Notes under the pieces: model-generated | Told to the model about the DNA's origin: nothing | What the model saw: only the letters and a program-made list of their open reading frames with translations | Databases searched by the model: none | Made by a program: the position numbers and the translations under genes | Shown: positions 33,975 through 48,021 of the stretch, piece after piece | How the letters are laid out: each line of letters opens with the position of its first letter | Position numbering within the stretch: the stretch's first letter is position 1 | Assembly (NCBI RefSeq): GCF_000764305.2 | Contig: NW_025941278.1 | Coordinates: forward strand, 620,001 to 684,000 | Direction of reading: 5' to 3' | DNA length: 64,000 nt | Source: Hyalella azteca | Taxonomy: Eukaryota; Arthropoda; Malacostraca; Amphipoda; Hyalellidae

Positions 33975-34950
33975 CACGACTGGCTGACTGGAGCCTGAAG
34001 TGGCTGATGACTGACAGGCTGGCTGGCTGACAGCAGTGTGAGGTGGCTGATGACTGACAGGCTGGCTGGCTGACAGCAGCGTGAGGTGGCTGATGACTGG
34101 CTGGCTGGCTGGCTGACAGCAGCGTGAAGTGGCTGATAACTGGCTGGCTGACTGGCTGACAGCAGCGTGAGGTGGCTGATGACTGGCTGACAGGCTGGCT
34201 GACAGCAGCGTGAGGTGGCTGATAACTAGCAGGCTGGATGGCTGACAGCAATAAGAGGTGACTGATAGATGGCAGGCTGGCTGGCTGAAAGTAGCATGAG
34301 GTGGCTGATGACTGACAGGCTGGCTGGCTGGCTGAGAGTAGTGTGAGGTGGCTGATGACTGACAGGCTGGCTGGCTGACAGCAGCGTGAGGTGGCTGATG
34401 ACTGACAGGCTGGCTGGCTACAGTAGCATGAGGTGGCTGATGACTGACAGGCTGTCTGGCTGGCTGACAGCAGCGTGAGGTGGCTGATGACTGACAGGCT
34501 GGCTGGCTGACAGCAGCGTGAGGTGGCTGATGACTGGCAGGCTGGCTGGCTGACAGTAGCATGAGGTGGCTGATGACTGACAGGCTGTCTGGCTGGCTGA
34601 CAGCAGCGTGAGGTGGCAGATGACTGACAGGCTGGCTGGCTGGCTGACAGTAGCATGAGGTGGCTGATGACTGACAGGCTGGCTGGCTGACAGCAGTGTG
34701 AGGTGGCTGATGACTGACAGGCTGGCTGGCTGACAGTAGCGTGAGGTGGCTGATGACTGACAGGCTGGCTGACAGCAGTGTGAGGTGGCTGATGACTGAC
34801 AGGCTGGCTGGCTGGCTGACAGCAGTGAGAGGTGGCTGATGACTGACAGGCTGGCCGGCTGACAGTAGCGTGAGGTGGCTGATTACTGACAGGCTGGCTG
34901 GCTGACAGTAGCGTGAGATGGCTGATTACTGGCAGACTGGCTGTCTGCAG
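33975..34950. repeat. 1-kb minisatellite, 43-bp unit, ~22 copies
   Basis: The unit gaggtggctgatgactgaca plus ggctggctggctgacagcagcgt repeats about 22 times with an internal ggct slippage that varies length by four bases. Minus-strand frames stay open for up to 231 codons (QPACQSSATSRCCQ-like repeats) because stops are absent from the unit. Open frames overlap in two frames, so I do not call a protein. Confidence 0.96.
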
Positions 34951-37900
34951 GTGTGTAGTGCGGCTAATAACTTTCTGACCTGCAAATAATATTATTATCC
35001 ATTTAAAGCGTGAAAGTTTACCATTTTACCAGCGTGAAAGTTTTTTCCAAGTATCACTAGGGAGTAGGGTACTTTATGCAGTGGAGTTAATAGTAAGTCA
35101 CAAGTTACGGCTAAACTAATCTCTGCGTTGAATGCCTGGCAATGAGGCAACACAAGCGCGCCGCGCTCGACTATTCGATATTTTAATGAGAAAAGCTGCT
35201 GGAAATTTTGGGAAAATTGGGGTCGGCCAACCAACAGTGACCACTGTTAATCAAACCGTAGTTTAGCTCTAGGAAGCAAATGCGACGTGGGTTGGGAGCT
35301 CGGTACGAGCTTACACTGAATACACGTTGCAATGCTATTCCTTCCGACAAGTCAGCTAATCATCAGGATAGGCTTTAATTAATACGATTAGCAGCTGATC
35401 AATCGTACTGCAGCCGATCTATCGCATTGCAGCTGGTCCATGTTCACTTCTGATGATCAATCGTTCGGTAGATCAATCAGCTGAGATAACTGCACTTAAA
35501 ATCGTGGCCTGTATTAGCATCAAACATCATTTGAAGAAAATGGAGGTCCATCTCAGCTGGAACTGAATTTCAGTGAGCATTCTCGTTAATGCTGAAGATT
35601 TAACGCGGTTCAAAATCGGGATTGTTCGAGTTTATAGTTCATGCAAGAATGTATTTTACATTAACATTTTATTCAGAGTAAGACATGATGAACTCGAAGA
35701 GAACACTTGGAACCGTTCTATAGACGAGTTCCATTACTAATATTTATCGGATAATAATCTGAAGACAAAACACTCCAAGGAATAAAAATGAGTCCAGTTT
35801 TACCGCTCAGCTAGTTGGGGTAACTCGATCTAGTGTATAAAGAACCATTAGTCTACAGAGCGGTTATTATAGTAAGCAAATGTTTAGGATATATGCAGTC
35901 AGGTCTGCGATAAAATAATGCTTGGATATTAGCGTGCGCAAAGGTTGTGTAAATCCCAAAGCTTTCAGACGAGCTTTGAAGAAACACCCTCATTATTGGA
36001 AAACAAATGACACCTCGGCAGGGAAGTAGGCGGTTTTTTTCTCTTTGAATCGAAAAATGTTTGAGAGTCCCATTAACTGGGAAGCTTTGTTAGAGAACTT
36101 ACGAACGGAAGCTCGGAAGTAGCAGTTCCATTGTTCCAGCCAGAAAAAAACTTAATAAGGGAGAAAACTGAGCCTTTTTGAAGTTACTTGAACGTTAACA
36201 CGTTGACTACGATTGCTTCATCTTGTACAATTATTTCATTTTTTGTACTTTTTTTAAGCAGGGTTGCCAGACGGTAATTTTTCCGGACAAATTCCGTGAT
36301 TTAGTTTTTCTCAATTGCGTTGCCCGGCTAAAATTTATGATAGGGGTACTTCCTAATTAAATTTTAAATACTGCAAACAGAAAATAAATGGAATTTTTCT
36401 AGCGGAACCTACAAATAAACTAGTACATTGAATTATCGGCTTTTTTTGGTCTTTTTTGTTCTCGGATTTGGCTGATTTTAGGTAACCTGAATTATGTACC
36501 ACTACCTCCTGGAGAAATACATTTCGTGGTACGCATATGTACCAATACGTAGTCAACGTGTTAAACTGGCAAAACAAATTAGTAAAATTATTAGTAGTAT
36601 AGCTTCCGCACTTTGTAAAAAACACAACACAGATCAAAAAGATCGGGGTCTCGCATTCAGGAAATTCGCATTTAACTTGACTACTAACTTCTCCGTTCAT
36701 CCAATTTTGGGCTTGGTTTGGAAAAACTGCAATATAAGAGATCCGACATTTTTCAGCGTTGAAGGGTTTACAGCGACAGGCCTCGTACCTTTCAGCTAAA
36801 GAGCTGTCTTCTTTCATGATCTTCGTAAGGACTGCGTAGTGCAGGACCGACCATCTTTCAACGTCTGCGCAGAGTCTCGAATTTTAAGGTCGCTCGTGGA
36901 CCGGCAAATAATCCTCTTGAAGGACCAAGCCCTCCGTTCTTGTCTTCTCTCCTTACAAAATCCGGCAGACAAGGCGAGAAATCGAGCAGAAAGTTGCCTG
37001 GAGGAATCGGTGTCATCTCTGGCGCAGTTTGAACTCTTCAACTCCGCTGACTCTTTCTCGATGAAGCTTAACAGGAAGATCAAAATCTACTGTTATGGCG
37101 AAAAAAATATGTGAATCTCAAGCATGCAAATCTAGTGGAAACATTTGATAGCCAATCGACTGAATATGGTTGAACGTCTTTTACTATTAAATTATTCGAA
37201 ATGGACAAATCTTGGAGAGTTTTCATTCAAATATAATTTAACTTTGATGATTGCACTAAAGTAGATGAGACTGCGCATCGGATTTGAGAATGACATGAAC
37301 ATTTTCTGCTTTCTCAGCCCAAAAACTATTATCTTGTATATAGTTATGTCATGTTTACGTTTATTTATGGATTTGAAAATTTTCGAAATGTCATTTCATA
37401 TTATATCAATCAAACTCTGACTCTCAGCTTTTTCAGGTGAACTTCTTGACGCTTGACAGTATTTCTATTCGATGAATCAACAACAACAAAAAAAAAAGAG
37501 CCGTGAGCCTTGGCGAGCTTCAGTAACGACTCGTGTAAGCCTCATTGCCATTCAAAGAAAATGGGTTCCTATTAAAGTGGACATTTGGAGCGGTTTTTAC
37601 AACCATCACAAATATTGGGAATCGATGTCTGATAACGGCCGTGGCTTGCCAAACAAATGGCTGCCTTATCTAAATCATCGTATCGTAAATGACCTTACGA
37701 ACACAGCGAGTTCTCTGTAACACGAAAAATGAACTCACCTATAGAAGATAAGCGCTGCTTCGCGACGATGAGTTGTCATCTGAATTGGAGTCGATTTTTC
37801 AGGATAGGATTCCAATGTCGATAAAACTTTTCTTGACTTCTTAAATTCATGCAATGCAAACGCAGCCGGGTTTCACTTCATTCAAAACATCTTTATTTTT

Positions 37901-40900
37901 GTGAACGATTTTGTTGCTAGACTCACTTATTCACTCTGTTCAATAAGCCAACATCCCCGTCGATAAATCCAAGAGACATGAAACGTTCGTTTGAAAACTT
38001 CCACTGCTCTCTCCACACTTTTGGAGGCTCTACGTTACCGCTTTTTGTGAAAGGAACAATGCAGACTAATACAGTCATCCGTCAGGCTGACATAGCGGAA
38101 TTTTCCTGGACGTGACAGGTATTTGTTTTGGTGCTCGGGGCTTGAGAACAACGGGGGATCGTCAGGCTCATGAATACTGGACGAGTTTTGCGCAACAGCT
38201 GTTAGGTTATATGGCTGCGCTCGAGACGTGCTTGAATTTTTGATCCTTTCATTGATGGCTATGAAAATGCTGATGGATTGCTTCTGCATGCAAGCTGCAA
38301 TTGAAGACAGGTTTCGAGTCGAGTCGATGTAATTACGAATGGGTTTTCTCGTGTAATATTTACTTAGGGGCGTTTCTTAGAAGAAAAATGTCTCAAAGAA
38401 AATGAAGATACACACGATTGAGTGGAAATTTACACTACGAATATTAACCGTCTATGCATGCAATTTTTCAACACTTTAATACGTACCTTATTTTTCTTCG
38501 CGCGCCTTTTTGTCACGTCACGAATTATAATCAATTCCTCTGTAAGCTTTAGATGTGAAGACAAATGAATGATTTCTTATTGCTAGCTCTACTCTTTTAT
38601 TTAAATGCTTCAATACTCCGTGGTACTAATAATTGTTAACAAATTCGAATGGAATAAGAATTATTGATATAAGACTTGCTGACGACTAGATTCTTAGAAA
38701 GAAACTTCCATTTTATGATCCAGTCTCAGTGAAGTGATGTCGGAGGGATTTACAATCTCTAACTGGACGGCCATACCGAATGAAAAACCTGCAAGATTGC
38801 TACAATTCTGATGTCAAAAAATTTTCCTGGCTGAGCAGCCGCCTCGTCTCGCGGGATTGCATCGGCATTGGGCTTCAAATATCACAATCAGGTTGCACAA
38901 GCTTGCATCGAAAAAGTCTCGTCGGCTGGCAAATGGACTCTGAAATTTTCCATTCAAAGTCCAATGGATGATGAGAGGCAGTCGAGTTAGTCCGCCGCTA
39001 GATTCAGGACAGATGCAAATCGCAACTGATGCAAGGACTAGCTGCCAATGCAACATCTGATTCCACAGGAAAATGGTTGGCCAAATTCTTTGTCTTGCGT
39101 AAATCATGTTTCTGCCGTGATTGAAGGAAATTTGATTTAATTTCTTTAATTTGATATATTCCAACAGATATTCTTAATTTTAGAAAAGATTTAACGAAGA
39201 CTCTACATCTCGTTGAGCTCATAGGCTCTACTAAGTTTATGGTGCCCACAGCATTATCAACAACAATAATTATTATTTTTTCTGTAGATCATTCAAAGAG
39301 TTGAAATTTATACTTCAAATTCTAACTTTCGACCACCATCACCAAGGAATAATGTCTGATTTATTTCGCTTTGAAGCTCATTTCTCTGAAATCATTATCA
39401 TTTCGCATGATGTTCCCTCTTTAGCTCAGGTATCCTACCCTGTTAATACGAGTATTTGGAACTCTATGTAATCAATTTATGTTGATGTGTCGACTTATCT
39501 CAGTTATCTTACCAAGGTGATATTTGCAGAAGGGTTAATCCAAGCTAGAACAGAAGAAGGCAAATAAGACGCGTCGGAGGAGCAGGTATGAAGCCGTAAT
39601 GTCCGCTTTGGGCGCAGATCGCGTTTCAATTTCGCTGCCACTGTGCTGTGTCCTACTCTGTTTTCCTGCACTCTAGAAGTTAATGACTATAATTAGCGGA
39701 AAAATGAAAGTTTGTCTTTAATGCTAATTACAGCATTATTATATACGACCAATTACGCATCTCCTACCAACCGATAAAAACAATTAAGGTCCCTGAACAC
39801 TGAACTTGCCAGGCAATAAAGCATATGACATCTGCACTTTATGTTCTCGTTTGCTTAGGCGCGCAGCTTCTGATTAGCTGCACAGCTTTGGCCTCGATTA
39901 CAGCTTCTGATAATTGCGCTCCGAGACGCTCGCAAATCTAACACAATTATATCGTGAGAAGATACACAATATCCTCGAATGCAGAAGCCAACGCTTGCCG
40001 AAAATTTTGTAATTAAAGGGTCATCTATTCTCACCCAGTTAGAGCCGTCGTTATTAGATAACTCCAGAGCAAATTGAATTCTTTTTATAGGATGTTACAA
40101 AAAAGGAAATATAAATAAATAAATTCACCACATATTGTGCAAATATTTTGTCAAATAAATAAACAAGCGGATTTAAAAAGTAATTTCATTTCTTCTATAT
40201 TTACTTATGTCAGAAAAGTTTCGGAACGAATGCCGTAATAAGGATGGTTAAAATTGTTGTTGCAAACAATATCTGGTATAGTCTTGACAACCTTAATTAA
40301 TAGGTTTTAGTGTTGAAATTGTGTTCGTGAAGCAAAAGTATCTTTGTCTAAAAGCCTCTTGATTTAATGGTGTTTTCCCGTCGATTTTGGCCAGACGTGG
40401 CAACCCATCGTTCCTCCACCTATAATCCACCACTCCAGCATGCAACCATCGATGTGCCATCCTTATTTTTTAGCAGGGTAGATTATCCATGAGCACTGAA
40501 AATATTCGTTCATGCTGCATTTTGTATAAACTCAATCGTTCTAAATTCACTGTAATGTTAAATTGTTTTTCGGTCCTCACATATAAAATTACTTCTTTAT
40601 AAGGACCAAGTTCAATGCTTGAATACAGAGTAACTTCTAACGGAGAATAACTATTTTTTTGATGTCGACAATAGAAGTGATTTTCCATTGTCGGTTCATG
40701 ATTCAGAAATGTTTCATTTCCCGAAGTTGGACCAACTTTTGATGCTCGACGCCTCATGAAAAGTTGTTGGGATTCTATCATCACAGCTTTTATTCGCGCT
40801 CTTTGGAAATATATACCGCTTCTGATGTGGCTTTATTTGAAGAACTGCGCGTAAATAGAATTAATTTCACGGATAAACCCGACTCTAGTCGTTAGCAGCA

Positions 40901-41880
40901 CGATGTGTTCATGATCATGGGTGGAATCTGGAAATTAGTGAATTTGTTATTTAACCACCTTTGCCAAGGTTATATTAAAGTTTTTAAAGCCAGTTAAGAA
41001 TTATATAGTAAGTTACTTCTGAAATCCAATTGTTCATCTATATCCTGATCATTATAAACCGGTTAATTACTAGACAAGCTAGGGTATTGATGGTGACACA
41101 GGTGTTCAGTCTTTGACTAAGACTTGAATGCGGATTCCACTTGCGAGAATATATATAATTGTACGGCGAGGTAATGAAGCATTAGTTTCTTCGATCCAAT
41201 TAGCCCTTGCACGATACTTTTTAATTTTATACTTTATTAGAATGGAATCTAACCTCGTACATAATCTTGAATTTTTTTCCGAAAGGTATTCATGATATAC
41301 AATACGGAAAGCTGGACGTTAAAGGGATTCATGGGAGCTGTTCGAGCCTATCTAAATTGAATGTTCTTATCAAAGATTAATATTCGTATCATGGTTGAAT
41401 GTTAGCATCATGGCGTAGCGCTGTTGCGGGAGAGGAGGCAACACATATGGGCTACCCCAACGGGATAGTTAGAAAGAATGAACAAATTATATAAATGAAA
41501 GCATGAACTATATATTTAGTGAATAATGTATAAAAATGAACAAGCGAATCCATGAGAAGTACATCAGTAATAAGCTTAGGTAGCTATCAGACGGTAAACC
41601 AATAGTTAAACATTGAAGAACATTAAATCTGGCTGGGTCCATCCGCAAGATCATCTGTGCTGTCGCCGAGAGGAAGTCAGTTCAGCGAAAATAGACAAGT
41701 CAAATCCAATCAAGGTGTGGGAATCTAGCGGAGGAGCGCAGTGCTTGCCGAGATTACAACGGGGCTCTTGTCCAACGTTGCCAACAAGTTGCAGCTTCCT
41801 GCTACGCTGTTCGACGAGTGGGAGGGAAATGTTCAAATCACCGACCAAGTCCTGGCGACGTACAGTGCCGGAAGCGTTAC
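34951..41880. other. ~7 kb gene-poor stretch with a few coding-like patches
   Basis: Mostly AT-rich. Patches: 36957-37046 (minus) has 29 open codons (ELKSSNCARDDTDSSRQL onward) between gagtcag and a strong donor TTTT|GTAAGG; 38035-38289 (minus) contains SSIHEPDDPPLFSSPEHQ. Both strands are open around 36.35-37.11 kb. None is firm enough to name. Confidence 0.35.
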
Positions 41881-42029
41881 CGTCTTGAGACTGGCACTTT
41901 AGCTCCGATTGCCTGCAGCCGCACCCGTCCATGGCCGACGAACGAATCAACCAAAATATAAGAACTGCTCCCGTCCAGGCAGGCGGCTCCATCGAGAGTG
42001 AGCCAACCCCGGCTCATGTCCAATTTCAG
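41881..42029 (-). other. Candidate exon in a GC-rich island, gene unknown
   Basis: 149 bases with a long pyrimidine run (gctcttcttctttctttccg) ahead of a cggag acceptor, and donor AGACG|GTAACG. Entry phase 0, exit phase 2: LKLDMSRGWLTLDGAACL, DGSSSYILVDSFVGHGRV and RLQAIGAKVPVSR. The surrounding 41.63-42.11 kb is a GC-rich island in AT-rich DNA and the plus strand is also open (GLLSNVANKLQLPATLFD onward), so strand is uncertain. It may be an exon, a transferred fragment or a processed copy. Confidence 0.3.
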
Positions 42030-42269
42030 CTCCGAGTAATGCGTCGGAAAGAAAGAAGAAGAGCGCGAACGACAGAAAGTCGGACCGCTACAGCGCGTAC
42101 CCAAAATAAAAATCGGAAGTTGATTTTTGAATTCTGGTATTAAAAATTTGCTTTCAACTCGTCAAATAGTTTTTTCATTTATTTAAACAAGAACCAAATT
42201 ATAGTTTTAATGTAAAACCTGGATTTGAACGGGTAATTCAGTTATTAGCATTCAATAATTTTATTTTTA

Positions 42270-42545
42270 CTTCGGGTACCAGTATACAGTTACCATTCTA
42301 ACAGTTGCCGTAATTACAGTTTCCAATATATCAGTTGCCATTATAACAGTTACTATTCTAACAGGTACCGTAATAGCAGTTACCATTATAACAGTTGCTG
42401 TTATTACAGTTATCATTACATCATTTACATTACAGTTACATCAGTTACACTTATAACAATTACCGCTATTACAGTTACAGTTACCATTTTTACAGTAGCA
42501 GTTATAACAGCTACACTTATGCCAGTTACAGTTATAACAGAGAGG
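42270..42545. repeat. 15-bp minisatellite, ~18 copies
   Basis: Units like cagttaccattataa at 15-bp steps, diverged. Because 15 is a multiple of three, the plus strand gives a Ser/Tyr five-residue periodic open frame (SYSYHFYSSSYNSYTY). Confidence 0.92.
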
Positions 42546-45500
42546 CCATACCTCGCCAGCATGAAGATGACATTAACAGCAGCACTTGACTATAAATCAA
42601 ACGATATTGCAGCGTCGAGAGCAGCTCGACTCTTGGGTTACGTGCTCGCTGCTGACTAGATTGAGGAGACATGCGTCGTATGTTGCGACGTGCATTGAAA
42701 CTCATCAATAGCCTCTTGAGTGTCAAATTAAACTCTTTGACAGCCTAGCATCAACCATTTTATGGACACTGATGACTAACACTCTTCGGAAGAGTGAGAT
42801 TAACAGTTAACTGGACATATTATGTTCACGCCTGAATGTTTTCTGGACTGTAGAGATTGGAGGTACAAAAAAAAAATTATAATAGTGGCCAGTTGCACAA
42901 ATTAAAATTCATTCTATGAGTTCCTCAGAATGTTTAAGTTACACCTAACAGTGCCTTTGCTACTTTTAGATAATAATTGAGATATTACGTGCTGAGAGAT
43001 GATAATCTCCGAATTAGAAACGCTCCCTCACAAATTTAGATCTAAAAACTTCAGCTAATAGATACTAACAGTAATACCTCGCAGTGTTCGCATCGCTGCC
43101 TTTCCTTGGAATGAATTCGCAAGAAGTCGAAGTAAAACAGTTTCAGTCCGAAAATGTCTCTCGGCAAGAACCTGGCGCTTATATTCGCGTTTATAGGCCG
43201 GCATTCGGCCGGCATGCCATTTCCTTTATACTGTTAAGTGCAGAGTTGCAATCATGGCCTCTAAATAGGCCCCAGTATTTCTTGAAACGGTATAAACTCA
43301 AATGGAAGTTGGATTTGAACGTTGTGTTGAAACTTGGACGGCTTCAAATTTTGATTAATTTCATGGGGCAGAAAGAGTAATTTCGTAGCCATCCTAGGTG
43401 GAGTGACATTAGAATATTTAAACTAATATTTTCAGAGGTTTTCTGCCAAGTTGAAAAATATTCGACCAGTTCCGTACGTTTCAACTTTTTGAGCTCTATA
43501 ATGAAATTAAGTATATATATAGTCACTGTGGTATTCGTGTAAAAAATTTCTTATTTAATAAAAAATGAGTATGGTTGAATTTAATCAAATAAGAATTTGC
43601 CACTTGTCAATGAAATACAGACTTATTCCTTGTGATCCGAGTCGCTAAAATCAGAACAGAAATTAATCCAAAAAACAAAATCTAACAAATACCTTATGTT
43701 AGCTTCCACATTTATGTGTCGGTCCTTTCATCAGACGATGCTAGGAATAAATATTGTTATTTTACAGGTCCAAATTTAGGAAGGCGGCTCATGTCAAAGA
43801 AATTATTTTGGTCTCGGATCGTGAAATTTATGACCTCTACCCTCACAAAAGATGGCAGAACATTTATAGTGATAGAATATCTGATCACCGCGCTCAATTC
43901 GTGAATTCGACCCAGACGGAAAATTGCAACAAATTTATACTCAAACCAGACACGAGCGGCAGGTGAAATTTATGAGCTTGACCTGCACGGAAAATTGGTG
44001 AGAATTTATCACTTGGTGAGTCTGGCATAAAAACACATCACTGGCTTTTGAAGTCCAAATTTTGCAGATAGCCTATCAGGAAATTTGCTTGCATCACAGA
44101 TCATCCGTTCAGTAAAGAAGTGATCAGAAAGTTGACAATGTTTTTCCTTAATACGGCTGTAATATTAGCTAATTGGTAGAGAATTATAAAACTAATTATC
44201 TTCTAAATCGTACTGAGCTCATTTCTCGAATAATTGAATAATTTGAAATCTTAATCGGCACCTATAATTCTTTTGAAAACAAAGATACCACAGAGAAATT
44301 TAATCAGCTAAGTATCATTTTACGTTATAATTTATCGCATCAACACGTCGAGTTTTAGCCTACGAGTTTAAATAAGGCTACGGAACCTTGCAGCAGGTGT
44401 CTCAAAGTCAGCGAAATAACTTTTAGAGAGCACTTCTTTGATTTTATTGACATCTCCACGAGTAAAGGCAATAACAAACCGAGTTTCATCGTTATCACAT
44501 TTCCCTAAAATGCCAGTCTGGACGAAAGTTCGCTAGAAGTAAAAGTGTTTTTTATTTGTTTGAAAGTTGCTTGAGCTGCGCTTCCCTCAAGGGAAATGAA
44601 TTTGGACGCGGGGGAAATTTCGAGTTTCACTCAAAAGGCAAAAAAACGGCGTTAAAAGTTCAGTGTAGCAGAACGATGATTGAGAAGTCCGTTGAGATAG
44701 CAAATTATTTTATCAGAATATTCTCGTACCAATGCTACAATGTGAAGGCTTGATACCGCACTATGTGAGTTCTGGTTACAATCAATGGACAATTTACGAT
44801 TTAATGCTCAACCTTTACAATTATTAATGGTCAATTCGCTGCTTAAAATAATAATAATTGCGAGGTCTAATTACTCCCCAATACTGTAGGTGAGAAGGTA
44901 AAATTTATAGGCAAAAATGACGATAATTGGAAGTTCTAGTGAATTCTTAAATTTTATTTAAAATGTCAAATTTATAACAAGAAATAATGAAAAAGTATGA
45001 AAGCTAACGACGCCTCTAAACTGTAGTTGAAATGTACAATTCATCGCCAGAAATGAGGTAGATTGAATTTTAGAGATTCATTAATGCAAAGTCTCACTAA
45101 AACGTCAATTTTCGTATTGCTCAGCTGCTTTTAGATTACAATTGAGGAAAATTGAAAATAGTTAATTCGGTTACTATTAACTCTTTAAGCTATTTGTGAA
45201 AACTTCTTATAAATTATAAATAACCTGTTGGGACAAGGTGCCATCGCCAAATTCAATCTTTTCCTATTCATTAGTTTTCAATTTATTTTCAACCTATTTT
45301 CAACCATTACACTGCAAAAATTTTTGACCCATTTTTTAGAAAATTTCGTATTTTGGTCATTCATTTCCATCCCCACTGATTCATAGGTTGAATGAAATTT
45401 CTAGTTTTGAAAACACAAGAGAGCGATTCGAGCGTGTATTCTAAATACCTTCCGTGCAGGGATATTGCAAAAGTCATTCGAACGTGAACAAGATCTAAAA

Positions 45501-46795
45501 GTTAAAATAAATATTGCACAAAATAAATGCGCTGGATACGCTCCAAAAATTAATTCCAATATTAAAATCCAATATCTCGCTTATTTTTTGATTAATGGAA
45601 TATTGAAGTAGTTCCGGGCTAGCCCAATAATAATTAATGCAACATCAGGTTGACCTGCAAATGTTGTACATCGTTACAAATTTTAAATTTGATACGATTA
45701 ATTTAGGATCTAAATTAGAAACATGGATGAGTCTGATTTCTCTAACAAAATGAAATGCGAGTCTATTGGGAAATCTTTTTTTCATGTTCTACATAGCTCA
45801 GAGAATTCGAAAATTTCAAAAAAACTAATTAGTTTTAGCGCAAAGTTGGAACACATTGGTAGTTGGAGTTGAAGTTAAACACCAGATATTGGGTGCTGAT
45901 CAATTAGAGTATAGAACGCTTTTGATGAGCACATCGAGTATATTTCAAAGCCACGCTTCACTAGCAACCCAGCTGCTCTCATAGCCGTCTCTGAGCGTCC
46001 GAAGTGGCCGAGCTTGGCCAAAAATATTAATTTGTGGATGAGTTTTTTTACATGGAATAGTTTATTGCTCGGCTGATGGAACATCGCAGCCAACGAAACA
46101 GCCAGGCCCGAGTTTATCCGGTATCAAGTAAATTCGCTTCACTGCTGCATTTTATTCATGTCATTGATTGTCAAGGTAATAGCGAAAGACAGCTGCAGGG
46201 GCCATACTTTCAAAACGCGCTAAGTGAACGTAAGTACTTACGCTCTATTTTCTTGTCCATGATTGGTGGATTTTGCTCGAAAGGCCGTCAATGATTGGCT
46301 GATGAACTTACGATCTCTTAACTTTTTTTGAAAGTATAGGCCCAGGACTGCAAATTTACGAGCTCGCCGATTACCTGAGCTTGAATTATTGTAGAGTTAA
46401 CGTATAAATGACTTGATTATTATTCATCACTTTAACAGCCTGCTTGAAGAGTTTTTAATTGTTTGTGCGTAAGTATATTGCGTAATTACCCTGCGAAAAT
46501 AATTGTAATAACAGTAAAAATATCATCAAACAGAAACAACTGTTAAACTAGGCATGCATAAAATTCCGCTCGTCAATGTAATGAATTCTAAATATTGAAA
46601 ATAAAAGCAAATTCAAGTCGCAAGTTAGAAAATGATTCTATCAAATGAATTTCTTGATCTAGTAAACTATTGATTTGAAACGAAAGCGAAATAGCCGAAA
46701 CAAAAAGCATGAAAATCTTGCTAAAATATTATCCGACACAAAAATAATGAATATTAATTCTTTTCAATAACATCAGCTCATATGTCAGAAGCCTT
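42546..46795. other. AT-rich sequence, no supported gene
   Basis: Open frames at 43084-43380, 43716-43966 and 45875-46093 show no splice or domain support. gccggcattcggccggcatgcc near 43197 is a small imperfect palindrome. Confidence 0.45.
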
Positions 46796-46950
46796 TTTAG
46801 CGCATTTTCTCATTTATGGAAAAAAGGCGCTATTGTGCTTGCCATGACCGTCTGTCCGTCTGTCTGTCCGTCCGTTCGTCTGTCCGTGACTTCACGTTTT
46901 CTTCGACGAGAAAATGCACTCTCTGTCACTCACTGCAGTGAGTGCTGAGT
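46796..46950 (+). mobile_element. Left copy of an inverted-repeat pair with (GTCT/GTCC)n core
   Basis: Starts tttttagcgcattttctcat, then atggaaaaaaggcgctattg, gtgcttgccatgaccg, a gtctgtccgtctgt tetranucleotide tract, and gacttcacgttttcttcgac to the hairpin-like cactcactgcagtgagtg. A second copy lies inverted at 47815-48021. The pair could be long terminal inverted repeats of one 1.2-kb element or two independent insertions. Confidence 0.85.
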
Positions 46951-47814
46951 TGAATTTTTTCACTAATGATTTTTTCCCGTGGCTAAGCAACGAAAAAGAT
47001 GGATAAGATTGGGTCAAGAACCAAACTCTTCTTTCGGAAACTTAGTTCAGTTCTACATAAAAACCGCTTAACAAATGTGTACAAGCTGTTAACGTGCAAT
47101 GCACTGAAGGATAACTGCGTCATTTGAAGAAGCAACAATAATAGATGAACATGAAGACTATGGTGGGCTGGCTGAGCGAAGTATATGCCTTAATATACGA
47201 TATGTAACTGTAACCGTAAATATTGTAACCGAAATGTAACTGCAAATATTTCAATAGCAATATTTCCTGGACATTCAATTGCACGTGTGGGAAGAGCCAG
47301 AAAACCTTGCGGCGTTGTGAAGTTTAAAGATGAAACACCGTTGATGAAGATAGACTAGCTGATATTTTACTTTTGATAAGAGGCAAACGAGATTTGTCTT
47401 ACGTAGCATCGAAATATTGGTTAATAATTCAATATCGTAATTGACCCACAAAGCACAAATGATTATAGATGGATGATTTATTGTGAGTAAACAGCATAGT
47501 GGTGAAGTAATAACACGACATACGCATATTTATTTACTCCCACATTTAGAATTAATTCAAATTAACGTTTTTTTTGCACAGACAATTGTAAGTTCGCTGA
47601 AGTATCTAAAGTTGTTGGTGTCCTAAAACAAGCAACCAAATAAGCAGGAATAGTGAAAATTATGACCGTTTCACAGTGACGGCACTTCTTCGGAAAAAAC
47701 AATGTTACGGGAACTTTCTGATATCCTTCATAATTCTAAGTCAGCAGGGCAATAAGCGTGAAGATTATGAGAATTAATTGTAATTACGCTAGGAATACGT
47801 ACAAAAATATAACT
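46951..47814. other. Sequence between the inverted repeats
   Basis: About 860 bases, AT-rich, with no open frame of transposase size. If the flanking repeats are one element this is its non-coding interior. Confidence 0.5.
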
Positions 47815-48021
47815 CTGTACTCACTGCAATGAGTGACAGAGAGAGCATTTTCTCAAAATCGACGAAAACGTGAAGTCGCAGACAGACAGACAGACAGATA
47901 GACAGACAGATAGACAGACGGACGGACAGACGGACGGACAGACGGGCGGACAGACGGACGGACATGACGAGCACAATAGCGCTTTTTTCCATAAGTGATA
48001 AAATTCGATAAAAATAGCGCT
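47815..48021 (-). mobile_element. Right copy of the inverted-repeat pair
   Basis: Reads on the minus strand tagcgctatttttatcgaat, then atggaaaaaagcgctattgt, gctcgtcatgtccgtccg, a longer gtctgtccgtc tract (about 85 bases) and gcgacttcacgttttcgtcg, ending cactcattgcagtgag. Same order of blocks as the left copy. Open frames rich in CPSVCLSVC are by-products of the tetranucleotide tract. Confidence 0.85.

Noticed and set aside
33900..34656. Overlapping 220- and 231-codon minus-strand open frames
   Set aside because: Both come from the 43-bp array read in different frames; no unique sequence, start context or splice support.
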